Shown here one piece after another: positions 36,238 through 45,408 of a stretch of 64,000 nt of DNA. The translations under genes were made by a program, and so were the position numbers. Source of the stretch: a bacterium. GTDB taxonomy: Bacteria > Actinomycetota > Thermoleophilia > Solirubrobacterales > Solirubrobacteraceae. The stretch is taken from the NCBI GenBank assembly GCA_021323635.1, contig JAJPKQ010000037.1:1-64000 (forward strand). The letters are read 5' to 3'. The notes under the pieces were generated by a model. The model searched no databases. It saw only the letters and a program-made list of their open reading frames with translations, and was not told the DNA's origin. How positions within the stretch are numbered: position 1 is the first letter of the stretch; each line of letters starts with the position of its first letter.

Positions 36238-36888
36238 ATGGCCGGGCAGACGAAGCCATACGAGCTGGCCGCGCTCGAGCCGAGCGCTCCGCTGGAGCCC
36301 GAGGACCCGCGCACGATTCTCGAGCGCGCGCGTCTCGATGCCGAGGCGATCCGCGACGCTGCGCGAGAGGAGGGCTACGCGGCCGGCCACGCGGAGGGCG
36401 CCCGCGCAGGCGCTGCTGCGGCGGTTGCCGCCGCGCAGGCGCTAGATGAGGCTCGCATCCAGCTGCTTGGCGCCAGAGAGCGGCGCGAAGCGGACCTGAC
36501 CCGTGAGGCGGTCGAGCTCGCGCTGGCGCTGGCCGAGAAGATCCTCTCCGGCGCGCTTGAGATTGCGCCGGAGCGGGTGCTCGACGTGGTGCGATCCGCC
36601 CTGCGCCAGATTGAGGAGCGCCGCGCGCTGACGATCCTCGTGCACCCCGACGACCTGCCACTGGTGAGCGGCGCGCTCGCGCAGCTCTCCGCGGCAGCGG
36701 GGGGAATCGATCACTGCGAGCTGCACGCCGAGCGGCGGATCAGGCGCGGCGGCGCAATCGTGCGCACGAGCGAAGGCGAGCTTGACGCCAGCATCGAGAC
36801 ACAGCTCGAGCGCGCGCGCGAGGTTGCGATGCGCGAGCTCAGGGGCGCAGTGGAGCACCCGGCTCGGGGCGGCGATGAGCTCCACTGA
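36238..36888 (+). CDS. fliH: flagellar export protein FliH
   Basis: Stator-like regulator of the FliI ATPase. The 216-residue protein has an N-terminal Ala/Glu helix with GYAAGHAEGARAGAAAAVA (the FliH GxxxG-type repeats), then a folded C-terminus (ALTILVHPDDLPLV, GGAIVRTSEGELDASIETQL). ATG 36238 follows GAGG. The open frame extends far upstream, but only as a shadow of fliG. It overlaps fliI by 14 bases. Confidence 0.92.
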   Translation: MAGQTKPYELAALEPSAPLEPEDPRTILERARLDAEAIRDAAREEGYAAGHAEGARAGAAAAVAAAQALDEARIQLLGARERREADLTREAVELALALAEKILSGALEIAPERVLDVVRSALRQIEERRALTILVHPDDLPLVSGALAQLSAAAGGIDHCELHAERRIRRGGAIVRTSEGELDASIETQLERAREVAMRELRGAVEHPARGGDELH

Positions 36889-38398
36889 GGTTGACCGCCA
36901 GGGCGACACGAGCCTGGCGGGGGTCCGCGCGACGCTGCGCAACGCCAACCTCGCGCGCCACAACGGGCGCGTCAGCGACCTGATCGGCCTGATCATCGAG
37001 GCCACCGGCCTGAGAGCGGAGGTGGGTGAGCTGTGCCTGATCAACGCCGGGCGCCACCGTGATCCGGTCGCCTCCGAGGTCGTCGGCTTCCGCCAGGGCA
37101 GGACGCTGCTGATGCCCCTGGGCGAGCTGCAGGGCATCGGCCCCGGCACCAAGGTGCAGGCAACCGGCTCGAGCTTTCAGATCCCGGTGGGCGAGGCGCT
37201 GCTCGGGCGAGTGCTAGACGGTCTCGGCCGGCCGATCGACCTCGACCTGCGTGCCCGCACGCAGCGCGAAGAGGAGCTCGGCGGAGAGGAGCGGCTAGAC
37301 CTCGAGCATGCGGCGCTCCGCCCCACCCAATCCTCGCCGCCGGACCCGCTCAGCCGCCCCCGGATCACCGAACGCGTCGCGCTGGGGGTTCGGGCGCTTG
37401 ACGCACTGGTGCCCTGCGGGCGAGGGCAGCGCCTGGGGATCTTTGCCGGCTCAGGCGTCGGCAAGTCATCGCTGCTGGGGATGATCGCACGCGCCAGCGC
37501 GGCGTCAGTCAACGTGATCGCTCTTGTCGGCGAGCGCGGACGCGAGGTGGGTGAGTTCATCGAGCGTGACCTCGGCGAGGGGCTCGCGCGCTCGGTGGTC
37601 GTCGTTGCAACCTCCGATCAGCCGGCGCTGGTGCGCATCAAGGCAGCCTTCACCGCGACGGCGATCGCCGAGCACTTTCGTGATCGCGGCCACGATGTGA
37701 TGCTGATGATGGACTCCATCACGCGCTTTGCAATGGCCCAGCGCGAGGTCGGCCTGGCGGTGGGCGAGCCGCCCGCGACGCGCGGCTACACGCCAAGCGT
37801 CTTTGCGCTGCTGCCAAGGCTGCTCGAGCGCGCCGGGCGCAACGAGAGCGGCTCGATCACGGGCCTCTACACCGTGCTCGTGGACGGCGACGACATGAAC
37901 GAGCCGATCGCCGATGCGGTGCGGGCGATCCTCGACGGCCACATCGTCCTCTCGCGTGCGCTGGCGCACGCAGGGCACTACCCGGCGATCGACGTGCTAC
38001 AGAGCGTCTCGCGACTGGCTGACGAGATCGTCTCCGCCGAGGCGGGCCGCGCCGCGCAGCGGCTTCGCGCCGCACTCGCGCGCATGCGCGAGAAGGAGGA
38101 TCTGATCGCGATCGGGGCCTATCGATCCGGCAGCGACCCCGAGCTTGACGCCGCGCTGATGCTGCGCGGCGAGATCGAGCGCTTTCTCTGCCAGCCAGTC
38201 TCGGAGGCGAGCAGCGCCGAGCAGGCCGAGAACGCGCTGCTTGAGCTCGAGCAGGCTCTGCAGGCAGCCGCCTCGGCGGCGGCGAGCGCCCAGGAGAGCG
38301 ATCAGGAGGCTGAGGTGCTCGAGGGCGAAGCGCTTCCGCCCGCAAGCGCGCTTGGCGCCTACGGCAACCAGAGCGCGATCCCCGATCTTCGGCTTTAG
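36875..38398 (+). CDS. fliI: flagellar type III export ATPase FliI
   Basis: Hexameric ATPase that energises flagellar protein export. The 507-residue product resembles F1-beta: Walker A GSGVGKS (192-198), Walker B region VMLMMDSITRFAMAQREVG, and GEPPATRGYTPSVFALLPRL. The C-terminal ~60 residues (Glu/Ala-rich, ending AIPDLRL) extend beyond the usual ~440-residue length. The N-terminal ~40 residues are the FliH-binding extension. Start ATG 36875 lies within the end of fliH. Confidence 0.95.
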   Translation: MSSTEVDRQGDTSLAGVRATLRNANLARHNGRVSDLIGLIIEATGLRAEVGELCLINAGRHRDPVASEVVGFRQGRTLLMPLGELQGIGPGTKVQATGSSFQIPVGEALLGRVLDGLGRPIDLDLRARTQREEELGGEERLDLEHAALRPTQSSPPDPLSRPRITERVALGVRALDALVPCGRGQRLGIFAGSGVGKSSLLGMIARASAASVNVIALVGERGREVGEFIERDLGEGLARSVVVVATSDQPALVRIKAAFTATAIAEHFRDRGHDVMLMMDSITRFAMAQREVGLAVGEPPATRGYTPSVFALLPRLLERAGRNESGSITGLYTVLVDGDDMNEPIADAVRAILDGHIVLSRALAHAGHYPAIDVLQSVSRLADEIVSAEAGRAAQRLRAALARMREKEDLIAIGAYRSGSDPELDAALMLRGEIERFLCQPVSEASSAEQAENALLELEQALQAAASAAASAQESDQEAEVLEGEALPPASALGAYGNQSAIPDLRL

Positions 38399-38412
38399 CG
38401 GCGCAGCGGCGC

Positions 38413-38439
38413 TCAAGAGCTGACGTCGGCCGACGATTA
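38413..38439 (+). promoter_or_regulatory. sigma-28 promoter of fliJ
   Basis: TCAA (38413-38416), 15 bases, GACGATTA (38432-38439). The fliJ GTG at 38447 follows after 7 bases. Confidence 0.72.
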
Positions 38440-38446
38440 ATGAGCT

Positions 38447-38902
38447 GTGCCCGACTCGCCCTTCCGATTCCGTCTGGAGCGCATCCGCGCCCTGCGCGAG
38501 CAGCGCGAGCAGGCGGCCCGCGCGGAGCTGGCCAGCGCGCTCGGCGCCGAGGCGCAGCGAGAAGCGCACCTACTCGCCACGGAAGCAAAGCTGATCGCCG
38601 CCAATGAAGAGCACCGCGAGGCTCTCCAGGAGTCGACCGTTGACGTCGCGGAGCTGAACGCGCGCCAGCAGTTCGTCGAGCGGGTGGAGCAGGAGCGGCA
38701 GCTACGCGAGCAGGCGCTGGCGCACGCCTCCGGCGAGGTTGCCGCGCGCGGGCGCCAGCTTCAGGATGCCGCGCGCGAGCATCGCATGCTCGAGCGCCTG
38801 AAGGAGCGCAGGCGCGCCGAGCACCGGCTCGCGGACTCCCGCCGCGAAAGCAAGCTGCTCGACGAGATCGCGGGCGAGCGCTTCCATCGAAACGCGGCGT
38901 GA
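38447..38902 (+). CDS. fliJ: flagellar export chaperone FliJ
   Basis: Coiled-coil protein that links FliI to FlhA. The 151-residue product is one long helix pair, rich in Glu/Gln/Arg, with FRFRLERIRALREQREQAAR at the start and KERRRAEHRLADSRRESKLL near the end, as in FliJ. GTG 38447 is the start; the next gene begins in its last 4 bases (GTGA). Position after fliI is standard. Confidence 0.9.
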   Translation: MPDSPFRFRLERIRALREQREQAARAELASALGAEAQREAHLLATEAKLIAANEEHREALQESTVDVAELNARQQFVERVEQERQLREQALAHASGEVAARGRQLQDAAREHRMLERLKERRRAEHRLADSRRESKLLDEIAGERFHRNAA

Positions 38903-39759
38903 GCATCGAAGCGATCGCAGGGGCGTCCGGCGCAGCGTCTGATCTGCAGGCGGCGAGCGCGCGCGTGCGCGAGCTGGAAGCCCTTGAGGCCGAAGCGTCC
39001 GCCCCGCGCGGCCCCTCCGAAACGGCGAGCTTCGCCGCCGTGCTTGCGGCGGCAGGCGAAGAAGCGGGTGGTGGCGGCGGTGGTGCGGTCGCCAGCGCGG
39101 CGACCCAGGCGCTGGCGGAACGGACCGGCGGCACAGCCGCCCCCGGCCTCTCAGCAAGCGAAGCGGCCGGCCCGGGCGCCCTCCTCTCGCCCTACGCGAC
39201 CGGGGCATCCGCAAGCACCCCGGCGCCCTACCCCACCGCCGCGGCGCAGAGCGAAGGCGCCGCGGCCGCCGGCGTCGGCCACCAGGCGCCGGCCTCCTAC
39301 CCGGGCTCCTATCGGTCCGAATCGCTCGCATCCGAAGGTGTCTCGCAGGCAGCGGTGCAGAGCGCCGGCGCTGCCCCCTACGCACAGGCGATCAGCCGCG
39401 CGGCGATCGCCAACGGCATCGAACCGGCGATCCTCTTCGGGCTGATCGAGCAGGAGTCTGGCTTTGACCCGCAGGCGCGCTCCTCTGCGGGCGCGCTCGG
39501 CCTGACCCAGCTGATGCCGGCCACCGCAGCCTCGCTCGGCGTCCGCGAACCGCTGGACCCCTGGGAAGCGATCGCAGGCGGGGCGCGCTACCTCGGGCAG
39601 CTGCTGCGCGAATTCCACGGCAACATCCAGGATGCCCTCGCCGCCTACAACGCCGGCCCCGGCGCGGTCAGCGCGGCTGGGGGAGTCCCGCCGATCGCCG
39701 AAACCGAAGCCTACGTCAGCGACGTGCTCGCCAACGCACGGCGCTTCCGCGGCGAATAA
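38899..39759 (+). CDS. SLT-type lytic transglycosylase of the flagellar cluster
   Basis: Cuts peptidoglycan glycan strands to let the rod pass. The 286-residue product has a disordered Ala/Gly/Ser-rich region (~1-145) and a C-terminal lysozyme-like SLT domain with EQESGFDP (catalytic Glu186), GALGLTQLMPATA and DALAAYNAGPGAV. No Sec signal peptide is seen. Instead FAAVL (45-49) lies near the N-terminus and resembles the FxxxL element of flagellar export substrates. Starts GTG 38899, overlapping fliJ by 4 bases. It may replace the missing hydrolase domain of FlgJ. Confidence 0.87.
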   Translation: MSIEAIAGASGAASDLQAASARVRELEALEAEASAPRGPSETASFAAVLAAAGEEAGGGGGGAVASAATQALAERTGGTAAPGLSASEAAGPGALLSPYATGASASTPAPYPTAAAQSEGAAAAGVGHQAPASYPGSYRSESLASEGVSQAAVQSAGAAPYAQAISRAAIANGIEPAILFGLIEQESGFDPQARSSAGALGLTQLMPATAASLGVREPLDPWEAIAGGARYLGQLLREFHGNIQDALAAYNAGPGAVSAAGGVPPIAETEAYVSDVLANARRFRGE

Positions 39760-39777
39760 CGAACGTTCGGCGCGCCT

Positions 39778-39804
39778 TCAAGAGCAGCCGGATGCGGACG
39801 ATTA
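39778..39804 (+). promoter_or_regulatory. sigma-28 promoter of fliK
   Basis: TCAA (39778-39781), 15 bases, GACGATTA (39797-39804), the same half-sites as before fliJ. The GTG of fliK follows after 7 bases. Confidence 0.72.
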
Positions 39805-39811
39805 CACGCAC

Positions 39812-41485
39812 GTGACCCCAGCGTCCGCGACATGCGAACTGCCGGCGCCGCAAGCGCCGGGCCCCATCGCCACACTTGGCGCGCAGGCCGCCGGCCCGGG
39901 CGCCGCCGAAGCGCCGCCGGCGCTCACCGCCACAGACCCTCCGCCGAGCGCAGGCCCGCCGGGCGGCTCCTCCCCACCCCCGCACTTCGGGGAGCTGCTT
40001 GAAGAAAGCCTCGTCCGGACCGCCAAGTCGGAGGACGAAAAGCCGGAGGCAAAGCAACCCGCAGGCGCCTCCGCGCAGCAGGCAGAGGCAGCGATGGCAA
40101 CGCTCGCGGGCGCCCAGGCGGCGGCGGCAGCAGCGGCAGACGGGGCTCAGGGCAGCGCGGGCCAGGCAATGCGCAGCAGCGTGGGGCAGGCTGAGGCCAG
40201 GCCCGCCGGCGCAGGGGCAGCGACCGCTGCCACCGAGCCTGCGCCCGGCGCTGAGGGCGCAGGCAGCGGCACGGCTGCGCCGAACGGCGCTCCAGGGCGC
40301 TCCAGCGTGAGCTCCGCAGGCGAGGGGGCGCCCTACCTCGAGGGGGAGGCCACAGCCGCTGCGGCAGCCGGCGAGAGCCTCGCGGAGGGTCGGCCGGCGA
40401 GCGGCGGCGGCGGCGCGAGCTGCGCGGCAGCGCCCAAGGCCTCCTCGGCGACGGCTGCAGCACCTGACCCCGCGGCCCTCTCGGCGGCAGGCACGACGAC
40501 GACGACGGGCGCCAAGCTGCGCGTTGCCGAGGGACGGCCTGAAGGTCAGGTTGGCACCAGCGCGCCGGCGGCCGCCCCTGAGCCAGCTCCCAGCCGGCGT
40601 GCGGCGGCCACCGCGCCCGCCATGCCCTCCGGCGCCGGCACCGGCGCCAAGGCGACTGCCGCCGGCACCCTCGCCGATGACGGTCCCCTGCCCAACGCCG
40701 CTGCAATGCAAGGCACCGCAGCAGGACCGCAGCGACCCGTGCAAGCGATCGCAGGTCGAGCACCTGCTGGTACCCCGACGCCCGCAGCCACGGGCAGCTC
40801 GGGCGGCACATCCAGCAGCGCAGAGGCGCCAGCGCAGCCAGACCCCGCGCCGGCGGCGCTCGGCGAGGCCCGGGGGCCCGCCGCGGGCGCGATGCCGCGC
40901 CAGAGCAGCGCTGCACCGGCCGCAGGCGAGCAGCCCGCCGCGCAGGGTGCCCAGCCGGTCACACCGCCCGCGCCAGGGTTGCCGGCCGGCGGCGCCCCCA
41001 GCGCCGCCGCAACCTCCACGAGCTTCGCGCAGCTCCCCTCATCCACCCTCGGCAGAGCACTGCGCCAGCAGATCGAGTCCCTGCGTGCGACGGTGGCGCT
41101 GGCGGTGCGCAGCGGCGGCGCGCAGGCGCGGATCAGCCTCTCCCCACCCGAGCTCGGAGCGCTGCGCATCCGCCTGACGCAGACCGAAGGTGGCCTGATC
41201 GCGCGCGTGAGCGCGGAGTCGGGGGCGGCCGCGCAGGCGCTCTCAGAAAGCCAGGGCGAGCTGCGCAACACGCTGGCCTCGCTTGGCATCGCCCTTCTGC
41301 ACCTTGACATCTCCGGTGGATCGGCAGGCCAGGCGCGGGCGGGCGGCTCACAGCGGCGGGTGCGCGCCACCGCCGCCCGCAGTGCCATCGCCCATGAGGA
41401 GGAGGAGGCGTCGATCGCCCTGACGGCGCCCGCAGCCCTTGCCCAGTCTGGTCTCCGCCAGGGCCACGTGAACGTCCTTGCCTGA
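39812..41485 (+). CDS. fliK: flagellar hook-length control protein FliK
   Basis: Exported ruler that sets hook length and switches export specificity. The 557-residue product has a long low-complexity Ala/Gly/Pro/Ser region and a C-terminal hook-length domain (ARISLSPPELGALRIRLTQT, ESQGELRNTLASLGI). Near the N-terminus FGELL (59-63) resembles an export motif. GTG 39812 is inferred from its 7-base distance to the sigma-28 -10 box; the open frame upstream overlaps the transglycosylase gene and is a shadow. Confidence 0.85.
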   Translation: MTPASATCELPAPQAPGPIATLGAQAAGPGAAEAPPALTATDPPPSAGPPGGSSPPPHFGELLEESLVRTAKSEDEKPEAKQPAGASAQQAEAAMATLAGAQAAAAAAADGAQGSAGQAMRSSVGQAEARPAGAGAATAATEPAPGAEGAGSGTAAPNGAPGRSSVSSAGEGAPYLEGEATAAAAAGESLAEGRPASGGGGASCAAAPKASSATAAAPDPAALSAAGTTTTTGAKLRVAEGRPEGQVGTSAPAAAPEPAPSRRAAATAPAMPSGAGTGAKATAAGTLADDGPLPNAAAMQGTAAGPQRPVQAIAGRAPAGTPTPAATGSSGGTSSSAEAPAQPDPAPAALGEARGPAAGAMPRQSSAAPAAGEQPAAQGAQPVTPPAPGLPAGGAPSAAATSTSFAQLPSSTLGRALRQQIESLRATVALAVRSGGAQARISLSPPELGALRIRLTQTEGGLIARVSAESGAAAQALSESQGELRNTLASLGIALLHLDISGGSAGQARAGGSQRRVRATAARSAIAHEEEEASIALTAPAALAQSGLRQGHVNVLA

Positions 41486-41534
41486 GCCAGATGCAGACAC
41501 CGCCAGAGAAAAGGAACACCAAGGAGCAACAGAG

Positions 41535-41918
41535 ATGACGACATCGATCGAACCCACCGGCGCCATGACGCCGAGCACGCACGAAGCGACCAACCCCAAC
41601 GGGACGATCGGCCAGGAGGGCTTTCTCCAGCTGATGATCGCGCAGCTGCGCTCCCAGAACCCGTTGAACCCCGCCACCAACGACGAATACATCGGCGAGC
41701 TTGCCACCTTCACCGAGCTTGAGCAGATGACCAACCTCGCCAACGCCGGCGAGCTCTCGGGCGGAATCGCCCTGATCGGTCACAAGGTCACCTACAACGG
41801 CGCCAGCGGATCGGCCTCAGGCACGGTCGAAAGCGTTCAGAGCGGGACCTCCGGCACCACCCTCACGATCTCGGGGGTCAGCGGCGTTCCCGAGTCCGCG
41901 ATAACTGAAATCTCCTGA
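41535..41918 (+). CDS. flgD: flagellar hook-capping protein FlgD
   Basis: Scaffold for hook assembly. The 127-residue protein keeps the conserved N-terminal core (GFLQLMIAQLRSQNPLNPAT, EYIGELATFTELEQMTNLA) and a short C-terminal part without the Ig/Tudor-like domains of enteric FlgD, as in many Gram-positives. The FLQLM element (30-34) is the usual FxxxPhi export motif. ATG 41535 is preceded by AAGGAG. Confidence 0.9.
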   Translation: MTTSIEPTGAMTPSTHEATNPNGTIGQEGFLQLMIAQLRSQNPLNPATNDEYIGELATFTELEQMTNLANAGELSGGIALIGHKVTYNGASGSASGTVESVQSGTSGTTLTISGVSGVPESAITEIS

Positions 41919-42328
41919 TGAGCGATCCCCGCCTCCAGCAGCTCTCCAGCCCCGCCCCGCTTGTCGCGCCGCCCTCGCCGGCGCCCACGCGTCCGGCGCG
42001 CGCCACCTCCTCTGGCCCGGCGCCCGCGCCCTTCGCAAGGGCTCTGGCCGAAGCGGGGAGCGCTGGGCAGACGCAGCCGCTGCGCTTCTCCAAGCACGCG
42101 CTCGCGCGTGTGGCACGGCGCAACATCCCGCTCGACCAGCGCACGCTCGCCCGCCTTGCGGCCGGCGTCGGCAGGGCGGCTGGCAAGGGCGCGCGCGACT
42201 CGGTGGTGCTTGTCGACGGGACCGCCTTCGTGGTCTCGGTCGCCAATCGCACCGTGCTGACCGCGGTCATCCCCGAGCAGACGCGCGAGCAGGTCTTCAC
42301 AAACATCGACAGCGCCGTGATCGCATGA
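41918..42328 (+). CDS. flagellar operon protein, TIGR02530-like
   Basis: A 136-residue protein with a Pro/Ala-rich N-terminus and a compact C-terminal ~80 residues: LRFSKHALARVARRNIPLD, VVLVDGTAFVVSVANRTVLT and a final NIDSAVIA. This pattern is that of the small flagellar operon protein encoded between flgD and flgE in Firmicutes (TIGR02530). Its function is not known. FARAL (39-43) near its N-terminus resembles an export motif. Starts in the last base of the flgD stop (TGATG). Confidence 0.75.
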   Translation: MSDPRLQQLSSPAPLVAPPSPAPTRPARATSSGPAPAPFARALAEAGSAGQTQPLRFSKHALARVARRNIPLDQRTLARLAAGVGRAAGKGARDSVVLVDGTAFVVSVANRTVLTAVIPEQTREQVFTNIDSAVIA

Positions 42329-42437
42329 CGCTGCCAAGGACGAACACCCCGACATCGCCCGGCGTCGCAGGCGCAGGGCAAGGACAACGACGCGGCCGGA
42401 CCTCTACGAGGAGGTCGCAGAAGGAGACAGATCAACC

Positions 42438-43337
42438 ATGATGAGCGGTATGTACAGCGCGATCAGCGGTCTGGAAGTCAACCAGACGATGCTGAACGTG
42501 ACCGCCAACAACCTCGCCAATGTGAACACGGTCGGCTACAAGTCCGCCTCGGTCACATTCGCAGACTCGCTGACGCAGGTGATGCGCGGCGCATCCGGCG
42601 CCGACGCCTCCACCGGCGGCACCAACCCCGTTCAGGTGGGGCTCGGCGTGCAGGTAGACGCGACCGAGAACGAAATGACCGAGGGCGCCTTCCAGACGAC
42701 CAACAACCCGCTTGATGTCGCAATCGAGGGCGCGGGCTTCCTGCGCGTGGGCACGGGCACCCCGCCGGCCGCGGAACCCTACACCAAGGAACTGCCCAAG
42801 AGCCTCTCCTACACCCGCGCGGGCAACCTCTCGACCGACGCCAACGGCTTCCTGACGACCCAGACCGGCGAGTACGTGATCGGCTTCAACGCGGTGGCGA
42901 AGGTCGAAGGCACCAACACCGTCTACACGCCGGGCACCGAAGAAAGCTACATCCGCATCCCGCCCGGCTCCACCGACGTCTCGATCGGCCCCAACGGCGC
43001 GGTCAACTACGTCGATCAGAACCCCGAATCCCCCAATTACGGCAAGCAGGTGACCGCCGGCTTCATCTCGCTGGCGAAGTTCCCCAACGAAGCCGGGCTG
43101 GAACGCCTCGGCAACTCGCTGTGGGCCGAAACCGCCAACTCGGGCAAGGCCCTGGTGGGCGTCCCCGGCGCGACCGGGTATGGCGCGACGATCGGCGGCG
43201 AGCTTGAGATGTCCAACGTCAACCTCGCGGGCGAAATGACCGCGATGATCACATCCGAGCGCGGCTACCAGGCCAACTCGCGCGTGATCACCGTCGCGGA
43301 CGAAATGCTGCAGTCAGCGGTCTCGATGGTCCCGTAG
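42438..43337 (+). CDS. flgE: flagellar hook protein FlgE
   Basis: Hook subunit, 299 residues, exported. N-terminus MMSGMYSAISGLEVNQTMLN with NNLANVNTVGYKSA, internal AIEGAGFLRV, and C-terminus MSNVNLAGEMTAMITSERGY all match the hook family. At 299 residues it is shorter than most FlgE (over 400), so the outer D2 domain is small or absent; FlgG would be the alternative, but the gene position after flgD favours FlgE. A clear AAGGAG precedes the ATG. Confidence 0.85.
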   Translation: MMSGMYSAISGLEVNQTMLNVTANNLANVNTVGYKSASVTFADSLTQVMRGASGADASTGGTNPVQVGLGVQVDATENEMTEGAFQTTNNPLDVAIEGAGFLRVGTGTPPAAEPYTKELPKSLSYTRAGNLSTDANGFLTTQTGEYVIGFNAVAKVEGTNTVYTPGTEESYIRIPPGSTDVSIGPNGAVNYVDQNPESPNYGKQVTAGFISLAKFPNEAGLERLGNSLWAETANSGKALVGVPGATGYGATIGGELEMSNVNLAGEMTAMITSERGYQANSRVITVADEMLQSAVSMVP

Positions 43338-43400
43338 CAATGTCGGCGGGGGCCTGCCGCCAGCCCGCGGAGGGCCCCCGCAACAGGAAAGGAGCACCAA

Positions 43401-43685
43401 ATGATAACCCTCCACAAGCTCGGTCACGGAACGGAGTGCTTCAGCCTCAACCCGGACCTGATCGTCTCAATCGAGGCGACGCCGGACACGGTGATCACGC
43501 TTGCCACCACCTCCAAGGTGCTTGTCGCCGAGCGTCCGGAGGAGGTCGCCGAGGCTGTCCGCAGCTGGCGCGCTGCGGTGATCGCAAGCGCCCTGCGCCC
43601 CGAGGCCCCCACGCTCGCTCCCGGCAGCAGGGCCGGCCGAACGGTGGCCGGCGCCACCCCCCAGGCAGCGCACGCAAACGCCTAG
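43401..43685 (+). CDS. flbD: FlbD-like small flagellar protein
   Basis: A 94-residue protein, first ~55 residues matching the FlbD/SwrD family (MITLHKLGHGTECFSLNPDL, VSIEATPDTVITLATTSK). The rest is an Ala/Pro-rich tail. In Bacillus subtilis SwrD raises motor power. It follows flgE, as in most Gram-positive loci, and precedes motA. An AGGAG box is 8 bases before the ATG. Confidence 0.85.
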   Translation: MITLHKLGHGTECFSLNPDLIVSIEATPDTVITLATTSKVLVAERPEEVAEAVRSWRAAVIASALRPEAPTLAPGSRAGRTVAGATPQAAHANA

Positions 43686-43718
43686 CAGACCGCCGGCGCC
43701 CCCCTCATCGCTCTGCGG

Positions 43719-43745
43719 TGAAGGTTGGGCGCAAGCGGCCGATCA
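43719..43745 (+). promoter_or_regulatory. sigma-28 promoter of motA-motB
   Basis: TGAA (43719-43722), 15 bases, GCCGATCA (43738-43745). The motA ATG at 43755 follows after 9 bases. Confidence 0.65.
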
Positions 43746-43754
43746 ACCAGGACG

Positions 43755-44573
43755 ATGAAGGCTGCAACGGCCATAGGCATCGTTGTCGCGGTCTTTGGGC
43801 TGCTGCTCGGAGCGATGATGGACGGCACAAGCCCGGCCGCCTTCATCGACATCCCTGCGCTCCTGATCATCCTCGGCGGCACCGGCGGCGCGACGATGGC
43901 AAGCGTCGGCATGCCCTCGATGAAGCGCATCCCAAGCCTCTACAAGATGGTCTTCTCCTCCGAGCCGCCCGATCTGCGCGAGCGGCTGGAGCTGTTGGTC
44001 TCGCTTGCCGACAAGGCCCGCCGTGAGGGGCTGCTCGCGCTTGACGCGCAGCTGTCGCAGATCGAGGACTCCTTCACGCGCAACGCGCTGCAGCTCGTCG
44101 TCGATGGCACCGATCCCGAGCTCGTGCACGCGATCCTCGAGGCCGAGATCGACGGCATGGCAGAGCGCCATGAGGCCGCTGCGCGCCCCTTTGAGAAGGC
44201 CGGCGGCTTTGCGCCGACGATGGGGATCATCGGCACGGTGATGGGGCTGGTGCACGTGCTCGGGAACCTCAGCTCGCCAAAGACGCTCGGTCCGGCGATC
44301 GCATCGGCGTTCATGGCGACGCTGATGGGGGTCGGCTCGGCAAACGTCGTCTTCCTGCCGATCGCCAACCGGCTGAAGGCGATCTCTGCCGAAGAGGTAT
44401 CGCTGCGGATGATGACGCTCGAGGGGATCCTCTCGATCCAGTCCGGCGACAATCCGCGCCTGGTTGCCGACAAGCTCTCCTCCTACCTGCCGCCCACCGA
44501 GCGCGCGGCGGATCCCAAGCAGAAGAGCGGCGCGATTGCGCCGAGCCTGCAGGCCGAGCCGGAGGCGGCTTGA
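43755..44573 (+). CDS. motA: flagellar motor stator protein MotA
   Basis: Proton-channel stator subunit with four membrane segments: ~4-26, ~31-50, and the pair near ~150-172 and ~180-202. The product is 272 residues. The cytoplasmic loop (residues ~60-145) carries charged residues that contact FliG, and the TM3/TM4 region GTVMGLVHVL is conserved. It is followed 1 base later by motB. Confidence 0.93.
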   Translation: MKAATAIGIVVAVFGLLLGAMMDGTSPAAFIDIPALLIILGGTGGATMASVGMPSMKRIPSLYKMVFSSEPPDLRERLELLVSLADKARREGLLALDAQLSQIEDSFTRNALQLVVDGTDPELVHAILEAEIDGMAERHEAAARPFEKAGGFAPTMGIIGTVMGLVHVLGNLSSPKTLGPAIASAFMATLMGVGSANVVFLPIANRLKAISAEEVSLRMMTLEGILSIQSGDNPRLVADKLSSYLPPTERAADPKQKSGAIAPSLQAEPEAA

Positions 44574-44574
44574 G

Positions 44575-45408
44575 ATGGCAAGGGGTCGTGGCAGCGGGCG
44601 GCGCGGCAGCAAGACCGAGGAAAACGAGGAGCGCTGGCTGCTGACCTATGCCGACATGATCACGCTGCTGCTCGCGCTCTTCATGGTCCTCTTCTCGATC
44701 GCCTCGATCAACACCACGAAGTTCAAGGAGTTCAAGGAAGCCCTTCACGACGCCTTCTCGGCACCGATCGTCGGCGGGGGCGCTGCGATCAAGCAGACGG
44801 GGTCCTCTGCCAGCTCCAGCACGATTCCAGAAACAAGCCCGACCGTCAGCATCATGCCCTTCTCCGAGGAACCGACCACCGAAAGCCTCAAGAGCCTCCC
44901 GGAAGCCGCCAAGACGAACGCCCAGATCGAGCAATCGAGCCTCGAACGGCTCGAGCGCGAAGTCAAGGCATACATCGCTGAACACCGTCTCAGCCAGTAC
45001 GCCACCGTCGCGCTGGAACCACGCGGGCTCGTCATCACGCTGCTCACCGACAAGCTGCTCTTCGCCTCCGGATCGGCGGCGCTCTCCCCCAACTCCTTCC
45101 CGCTTCTGGAAGAGATCGCGCTGCTGCTGCAGCTGGAGGCCAAGGAGCCCGTGGCCGTCGAGGGCAACACCGACAGCGTCCCGATCGACACGGCTCAATA
45201 CCCGAGCAACTGGGAGCTCTCGACTGCGCGCGCCAGCGTGATCGTGCGCTTTCTGGTCGCCCACGGCGTCGCGCCCTCGCGGCTGGCGGCGATCGGCTAC
45301 GCCGAACAGAGACCGGTCGCAAGCAATGCGACCGAAGCCGGGCGCGCAAAGAACCGCCGCGTGGAGATCGTGCTCGAACGCCTCTATCAGGAGCCGATCG
45401 AAGGATGA
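44575..45408 (+). CDS. motB: flagellar motor stator protein MotB
   Basis: Stator subunit that anchors to peptidoglycan. The 277-residue product has a basic cytoplasmic N-terminus, one membrane helix with the proton-carrying Asp27 (TYADMITLLLALFMVL), a plug/linker and a C-terminal OmpA-like domain (VEGNTDSVPI, NWELSTARASVIVRFL, AKNRRVEIVLERL). Periplasmic-type linker glutamates are mostly GAA. Overlaps fliL by 4 bases. Confidence 0.94.
   Translation: MARGRGSGRRGSKTEENEERWLLTYADMITLLLALFMVLFSIASINTTKFKEFKEALHDAFSAPIVGGGAAIKQTGSSASSSTIPETSPTVSIMPFSEEPTTESLKSLPEAAKTNAQIEQSSLERLEREVKAYIAEHRLSQYATVALEPRGLVITLLTDKLLFASGSAALSPNSFPLLEEIALLLQLEAKEPVAVEGNTDSVPIDTAQYPSNWELSTARASVIVRFLVAHGVAPSRLAAIGYAEQRPVASNATEAGRAKNRRVEIVLERLYQEPIEG

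Noticed and set aside
39632-39811. Upstream extension of fliK into the transglycosylase gene
   Set aside because: The 60 extra residues are a shadow of the SLT domain and lie upstream of the promoter at 39778-39804.
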